A stretch of 8,514 bases of DNA, taken from the NCBI GenBank assembly GCA_937916195.1, contig CALFTO010000089.1:1-8514 (forward strand), given 5' to 3'. The stretch comes from an uncultured Clostridia bacterium. GTDB lineage: Bacteria > Bacillota > Clostridia > Oscillospirales > Acutalibacteraceae. Each line of letters starts with the position of its first letter. Within the stretch, counting starts at the first letter, position 1. Shown here piece after piece: positions 4,147-8,514 of this stretch. Both the position numbers and the translations under genes were made by a program. The notes below the pieces were generated by a model, which was not told where the DNA came from, searched no databases, and saw nothing but the letters and a program-made list of their open reading frames with translations.

Positions 4147-6870
4147 ATGTCACTATTCAAAAAATTATTCGGCGATTATTCCTCACGTGAGGTTAAAAGA
4201 ATAATCCCAATTCAGAAAAAGGTTTTGGCTCTTGAAGAAGAATACAAGGCATTAACCGATGCCGAGCTTCAGGCGAAAACTCCCGAATTCAAAGAAAGAC
4301 TTAAAAACGGCGAAACTCTTGATGATATTCTCCCCGAGGCATTTGCCGCTTGTCGTGAGGCTTCTGCCCGCGTACTTAATATGCGTCATTTCCCCGTGCA
4401 GATTATCGGCGGTATTGTTCTTCATCAGGGCAGAATTGCCGAGATGAGAACAGGTGAGGGTAAAACTCTTGTTGCAACTCTCCCCGCATACCTTAATGCA
4501 CTCACAGGTAAGGGCGTTCATATTGTTACCGTTAACGATTACCTTGCACGTCGTGACTCTGAATGGATGGGCAAGCTTTATCGCTTTATGGGGCTCACCG
4601 TTGGTCTTATTGTTCACGATTTGAACGGTGAAGAAAGACGCGCCGCTTATGCCTGCGATATTACCTATGGTACAAACAATGAAATGGGCTTTGACTATCT
4701 TCGTGACAATATGGTGACTTATGCAGAACAGAGAGTTCAGCGCGGTCACAGCTTTGCTGTTGTCGACGAGGTTGACTCAATCCTTATTGACGAGGCAAGA
4801 ACACCACTTATTATTTCAGGTATGGGTGACAAGTCAACTGACCTTTATAAAATGGTTAACGATTTCGCAAAAAGACTTAAATTCACCCGTGTTAAAGAGG
4901 TTGACTCAAAGCAGGGGCTTGAAAGTGTAGCTTCTGACGATGACGATGTAATTGTTGACGAAAAAGCAAAAACCGCATCACTTACACAGAACGGTATCAA
5001 AAAGGCTGAAAAGCATTTCGGTGTCGAAAACCTTGCAGATATGGAAAACCTTACACTTCAGCACCATATTGACATTGCAATCAAGGCAATCGGTGTTATG
5101 AAGCGTGACGTTGACTATGTTGTAAAAGACGGTCAGGTGCTTATTGTTGACGAATTCACAGGCCGTATTATGATTGGTCGCCGTTATTCTGACGGACTTC
5201 ATCAGGCTATTGAAGCCAAAGAAAATGTTAAGGTTGAGCGCGAGTCAAAAACTCTTGCAACAATCACATTCCAGAACTATTTCCGTCTTTATAACAAGCT
5301 TTCAGGTATGACCGGTACAGCAATGACAGAGAGCGCAGAATTTCAAGAAATTTACGAGCTTGATGTTATTGAAATCCCCACAAATAAACCTATGGTGCGT
5401 AATGACGAAGAAGATGTCCTTTACAAAACAGAGGTTGCAAAGTTCAAGGCTATTATTGAGCAAATTTTAGAGTGCAACAAAAACGGTCAGCCCGTGCTTG
5501 TTGGTACAACCAATATTGAAAAGAGTGAGCTTTTAAGTAAGGCACTTCGCAAAGCGGGAATTCCACATAATGTGCTCAATGCTAAATATCACGAAAAAGA
5601 AGCCGAGATTATTGCTCAGGCAGGTTCTTTAGGTGCGGTTACAATCGCTACAAATATGGCAGGCCGTGGTACTGACATTATCTTGGGTGGTAACCCCGAC
5701 TATATGGCTCGCGCTGAAATGAGAAGAATGGATTATTCTGACGAGCTTATTGCCGAGGCAACAGGCTTTGCAGAAACTGATAACACAGATATTCTTGAAG
5801 CGAGAAAAACATATCAAGAATTAGAAAAGAAATATAAAGACCAACTTAAAGATGAGGCAGAAAAAGTTCGCGAGGCAGGCGGTTTGTATATTATCGGTAC
5901 AGAGCGTCACGAGTCACGCCGAATTGACAATCAGTTAAGAGGTCGTGCAGGCCGTCAGGGTGACCCCGGTAACAGTAAATTCTTCCTTTCAACTGAAGAC
6001 GAATTGCTTAGACTTTTCGCGGGCGACCGTTTCTATAATATTCTTGATACATTTAAGAGTGCAGGCGAAATCCCGATTGAAGTTAAAATGATGACAAATA
6101 TGATTGAGGGTGCACAGAAAAAGGTTGAGGGTAACCACTTCGCCGCTCGTCGAAATGTTCTTCGTTTTGACGACGTTATGAACGAGCAGAGAAAGAAGAT
6201 TTATGACCAGCGCAATATGGTGCTTGACGGTGCAGATATTCATGCGGCAATTCTTAAAATGTTCGGCGACTTTATTGACGAAACAGTTGATTTCTATTGT
6301 CCTGAGGTTAACGACCAAAAGGATTGGAATGTAAAAGGACTTCTCAAAAAGCTTTCATTCCTCGCAGAAGAGGGCATCGAAGATAAATCGAACCCTGAGT
6401 TCAAAGAATATTTCTTTGATAAGGCAATGGCGATTTATGATGCAAAAACTGCCGAATACGGCGAAAGAATTATGAAAGAGCTTGAAAGAAAGGTGCTTCT
6501 TCATAATGTTGACAAGCGTTGGATGGACCACATTGACGCTATGGAAGAATTAAAGCGCGGAATTTATCTTCGTTCTTACGCACAGCAGGACCCCGTAATT
6601 GCATTCCGTATGGAAAGCTACGATATGTTTGATGAAATGACTTCGCTTATCCGCGAGGGTACAGTTATAACACTTCTTACATTCCAGCTTAAGAGTGAAG
6701 AGGATATCAAGCGTGAGCAGGCGGCAAAAATTACTGCTACAAGTGGCTCTACTGACGGTAGTGACAAAAAACGTCCCATTAAAAAGGGCGAAAAAGTGGG
6801 TAGAAATGACCCTTGCCCCTGTGGTAGCGGTAAAAAGTACAAGAAATGCTGCGGAATGAACGAAAATTAA
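4147..6870 (+). CDS. secA: Protein translocase ATPase SecA
   Basis: SecA is the motor that drives unfolded preproteins through the SecYEG channel, shuttling between cytosol and membrane. The 907-aa product has the full architecture. The N-terminus is MSLFKKLFGDYSSREVKRI. Walker A is MRTGEGKT (K106), and the DEAD-type Walker B region is VDEVDSILIDEARTPLIISG (206-225). The preprotein cross-linking domain follows (about 226-370), then the second nucleotide-binding domain with TNMAGRGTDI (502-511) and QLRGRAGRQGDPG (596-608). Last come the helical scaffold/wing and the zinc-binding tail GRNDPCPCGSGKKYKKCCG with C890, C892, C901 and C902. An acidic run DDDD lies at 264-267. ATG at 4147 is chosen because it gives the canonical N-terminus and has GAAAGGA at 4131-4137; an in-frame ATG at 4129 would add six residues and lacks a good site. 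The zinc tail marks the housekeeping SecA1 type, not SecA2. Confidence 0.98.
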   Translation: MSLFKKLFGDYSSREVKRIIPIQKKVLALEEEYKALTDAELQAKTPEFKERLKNGETLDDILPEAFAACREASARVLNMRHFPVQIIGGIVLHQGRIAEMRTGEGKTLVATLPAYLNALTGKGVHIVTVNDYLARRDSEWMGKLYRFMGLTVGLIVHDLNGEERRAAYACDITYGTNNEMGFDYLRDNMVTYAEQRVQRGHSFAVVDEVDSILIDEARTPLIISGMGDKSTDLYKMVNDFAKRLKFTRVKEVDSKQGLESVASDDDDVIVDEKAKTASLTQNGIKKAEKHFGVENLADMENLTLQHHIDIAIKAIGVMKRDVDYVVKDGQVLIVDEFTGRIMIGRRYSDGLHQAIEAKENVKVERESKTLATITFQNYFRLYNKLSGMTGTAMTESAEFQEIYELDVIEIPTNKPMVRNDEEDVLYKTEVAKFKAIIEQILECNKNGQPVLVGTTNIEKSELLSKALRKAGIPHNVLNAKYHEKEAEIIAQAGSLGAVTIATNMAGRGTDIILGGNPDYMARAEMRRMDYSDELIAEATGFAETDNTDILEARKTYQELEKKYKDQLKDEAEKVREAGGLYIIGTERHESRRIDNQLRGRAGRQGDPGNSKFFLSTEDELLRLFAGDRFYNILDTFKSAGEIPIEVKMMTNMIEGAQKKVEGNHFAARRNVLRFDDVMNEQRKKIYDQRNMVLDGADIHAAILKMFGDFIDETVDFYCPEVNDQKDWNVKGLLKKLSFLAEEGIEDKSNPEFKEYFFDKAMAIYDAKTAEYGERIMKELERKVLLHNVDKRWMDHIDAMEELKRGIYLRSYAQQDPVIAFRMESYDMFDEMTSLIREGTVITLLTFQLKSEEDIKREQAAKITATSGSTDGSDKKRPIKKGEKVGRNDPCPCGSGKKYKKCCGMNEN

Positions 6871-6889
6871 GCAGTATAAAGCAATTTCT

Positions 6890-6897
6890 AAGGAGGA
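6890..6897 (+). promoter_or_regulatory. Shine-Dalgarno that sets a TTG start
   Basis: AAGGAGGA lies seven bases before TTG at 6904 and has no such partner at the next in-frame ATG (6961). It therefore decides the start of the downstream gene. The 33-nt gap after secA holds no convincing terminator. Confidence 0.8.
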
Positions 6898-6903
6898 ATA
6901 ACC

Positions 6904-8409
6904 TTGGACGAAAATAAAGAAAAGCTTGGGGCTACTCCCGAAGACGAGCTTAAGAGTGAAATGGAAGACCTTGCCCGCATTTTCAAGGAAGAGCTTGACA
7001 AGGCGGTAAAGGATGCTGAAACAGCGGCAGAGGCTGACTCTACAACTCTTGAGGTTGAGGGCTATAACCCCCGAGCCGTTTCAAGAGATGCAAAAAAGAA
7101 AGAAGCAGTAAAGCTTTGTGAAATCTGCGGACAAAGACCCTGCGGAACAGAAAAAAATCCCGACAGCCCTTATTGTAAAGACTGTGAGGAATTGTTAGAG
7201 AAATATCCTTATGACTGGAAAGGTGTTGTGGCAGTCATTGCGTGTGTTTGCATTGCAGTTGCGGCGGTGTTCCTCTTCGCAGTTAAAACACCAATGTTCT
7301 CCACAATGAAGCGCGGTGACGAGGCATATAAAAACAATCAGCTTTTCAGTGCCCGCGCAGAGTATGATAAGGCGCTCAACACCCTTAGTGAAGAAGATTT
7401 AGGCAAAAATCTCGGACTTCATAAAAGAGATGCGCTTCTCTGCTATGATTTGCTTGACCGCGAATCTGCACTCTCAACAATTAACAAGTATTTTGACGAA
7501 ACATTGTTAAAGCTCCCCACATATAAAGAATTGGGCGAAACAGAAGAAAAAATAGAAACTTTGCAGGCAACTGCTTCGGCAATTCAGAATCATCTTTATA
7601 ATTATGCGGCAATAACCGACAACAATTATCAAGAGGTTATTGATATGCTTTCTTCACTTTCAGGTAAGAAAATTTATGTGAAGGGCAGTATGTGCTATGA
7701 CGAAACCGATGAGGAATACACTCCCGACGGTACAGAAAAGGTTTATATCTATGACGAGGGTTGGATTGAGCTTTATAAATATTCAGTAGCTTATTCAGCA
7801 GGCAAGACAGAAGAGGTTTATATTGAATTCCTTGAAAAAGCAGCTGAATATAAGTCACTCGACACTCTTGTAACTCCGCTTCTTGCAAATACTTATGTTG
7901 GCGTTGGCGAATACGAAAAGGCAGAAAAGATTGCTGATGAAATTCTTGCTCTCAATACAGAGGGAATTGACTATCATCTTGTGTATTCTATGATTTATCG
8001 TTATCGCGATGCTGATTACAATAAGGCAATCGGTGTTTGTGACGACGGACTTGAAATGCTTGGCGACCTTGACAATGCTGTTGCACTTCTTCCCTCATAT
8101 GGCTACATTCTTGAAATGCAGAAATGCGTAAACTATATTATGCTTGAGGATTACACAAAGGCTTATGAAGCAGTGACCAAGAGCTATGAATATCAGTCAC
8201 AGATGGGCACAATTGATATTCAGATTCGTGATATGTACGCAATGCTTGCACTCCAGAATGGTGATAAAGCTGCGTTTGAGGCACTTGAAACTGAAATTGC
8301 CGAGGCGGGCGAATATGCAACACCGTTTACTGACGATGTTACTGAATACCGCGAGGGTAAAAAGACACTTAAAGATATTGTAATGGACGGAGGATACGAT
8401 TTGTTATGA
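6904..8409 (+). CDS. Membrane protein with zinc ribbon and TPR-like repeats
   Basis: I do not recognise a named family for this 501-aa protein. Residues 1-65 are acidic and charged, probably helical or coiled. A zinc-ribbon-like cluster follows: C72-x2-C75, C80, then C91-x2-C94 in LCEICG and PYCKDC. One hydrophobic segment spans about 107-127 (GVVAVIACVCIAVAAVFLFAV). The rest (about 130-490) is mostly helical with TPR-like units, for example GDEAYKNNQLFSARAEYDKAL (138-158) and VGVGEYEKAEKIADEILAL (332-350), plus a possible beta insert at 256-292 (KKIYVKGSMCYDETDEEYT). With no signal peptide it is a single-pass protein, most simply with the zinc ribbon in the cytosol and the repeats outside, but the charges flanking the segment do not settle topology. 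It starts at TTG (strong Shine-Dalgarno), 33 nt after secA, and its stop overlaps the next start. A scaffold or secretion-linked role is only guilt by location. Confidence 0.8.
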   Translation: MDENKEKLGATPEDELKSEMEDLARIFKEELDKAVKDAETAAEADSTTLEVEGYNPRAVSRDAKKKEAVKLCEICGQRPCGTEKNPDSPYCKDCEELLEKYPYDWKGVVAVIACVCIAVAAVFLFAVKTPMFSTMKRGDEAYKNNQLFSARAEYDKALNTLSEEDLGKNLGLHKRDALLCYDLLDRESALSTINKYFDETLLKLPTYKELGETEEKIETLQATASAIQNHLYNYAAITDNNYQEVIDMLSSLSGKKIYVKGSMCYDETDEEYTPDGTEKVYIYDEGWIELYKYSVAYSAGKTEEVYIEFLEKAAEYKSLDTLVTPLLANTYVGVGEYEKAEKIADEILALNTEGIDYHLVYSMIYRYRDADYNKAIGVCDDGLEMLGDLDNAVALLPSYGYILEMQKCVNYIMLEDYTKAYEAVTKSYEYQSQMGTIDIQIRDMYAMLALQNGDKAAFEALETEIAEAGEYATPFTDDVTEYREGKKTLKDIVMDGGYDLL

Positions 8410-8514
8410 GAATAGTTTATATCATCGTTAAATTTCTTACTCTGCCCGGCGCAATGCTCCACGCATTTTTTGAGCATATGAGCTGTCGTGCATCAAAAAT
8501 CATTGTTGACGACG
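8406..8514 (+). CDS. Unknown membrane-associated protein, N-terminal 36 residues only
   Basis: ATG at 8406 overlaps the stop of the preceding gene in ATGA, so it is translated by coupling; no separate strong Shine-Dalgarno is needed or seen. The visible start is hydrophobic (MRIVYIIVKFLTLPGAM), followed by LHAFFEHMSCRASKIIVDD, and the reading frame is open to the window edge. H19-x3-E23-H24 is suggestive of a metal site, but the piece is too short to claim a metalloprotease. It could be an integral membrane protein. I do not recognise the family. Confidence 0.6.
   Translation, partial: MRIVYIIVKFLTLPGAMLHAFFEHMSCRASKIIVDD

Noticed and set aside
4252..4749. 165-aa minus-strand frame inside secA
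   Set aside because: Fully antisense to highly conserved SecA motifs (Walker A region), so its openness is a codon-usage by-product.

Overview
The window looks like chromosomal DNA of an anaerobic clostridial Firmicute, probably of the Ruminococcaceae/Oscillospiraceae type. This rests on the Firmicute-style SecA with a C-terminal zinc-binding tail, strong AAGGAGG ribosome binding sites, a TTG start, moderate GC and a split two-subunit transketolase. The placement is an inference from gene style, not from a search. Nearly all of the window is coding, and no RNA genes, insertion sequences, CRISPR arrays or origins are seen.

Minus strand, 3923 down to 1: a tightly packed four-gene operon. In transcription order it encodes a tandem SCP2-like (lipid-carrier fold) protein, a class III PLP-dependent aminotransferase, a transketolase N-terminal (thiamine diphosphate) subunit, and a transketolase C-terminal (pyrimidine-binding) subunit that runs off the left edge. 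Gaps are 13, 58 and 2 nt, and each gene has its own good Shine-Dalgarno. The C subunit keeps its catalytic Glu and several substrate-pocket residues. By ungapped alignment from memory, however, it has Ala at the positions of the canonical phosphate-binding Arg and of the Asp that reads the substrate hydroxyl. Together with the aminotransferase and the lipid-carrier-like protein, this suggests a dedicated C2-transfer plus amination pathway rather than housekeeping pentose phosphate metabolism. The product is unknown.

Intergenic 3924-4146: a divergent promoter region. It holds a minus-strand promoter (-10 at 3954-3959), a secA promoter with an extended -10 (4040-4048), two near-identical AT-rich palindromic boxes 21-22 bp apart, a related inverted partial box, two more short palindromes, and a secA leader of about 90 nt with a perfect 8-bp hairpin. 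It looks like an operator array, mainly for the minus operon.

Plus strand, 4147 to 8514: secA (complete, 907 aa), then 33 nt later a 501-aa protein with a zinc ribbon, one membrane segment and TPR-like repeats, starting at TTG. This overlaps by ATGA a third gene, of which only the first 36 residues are present. No terminator separates these genes, so they are probably co-transcribed. The pairing suggests, without proving, that the two downstream membrane-associated proteins are produced along with the general secretion motor.
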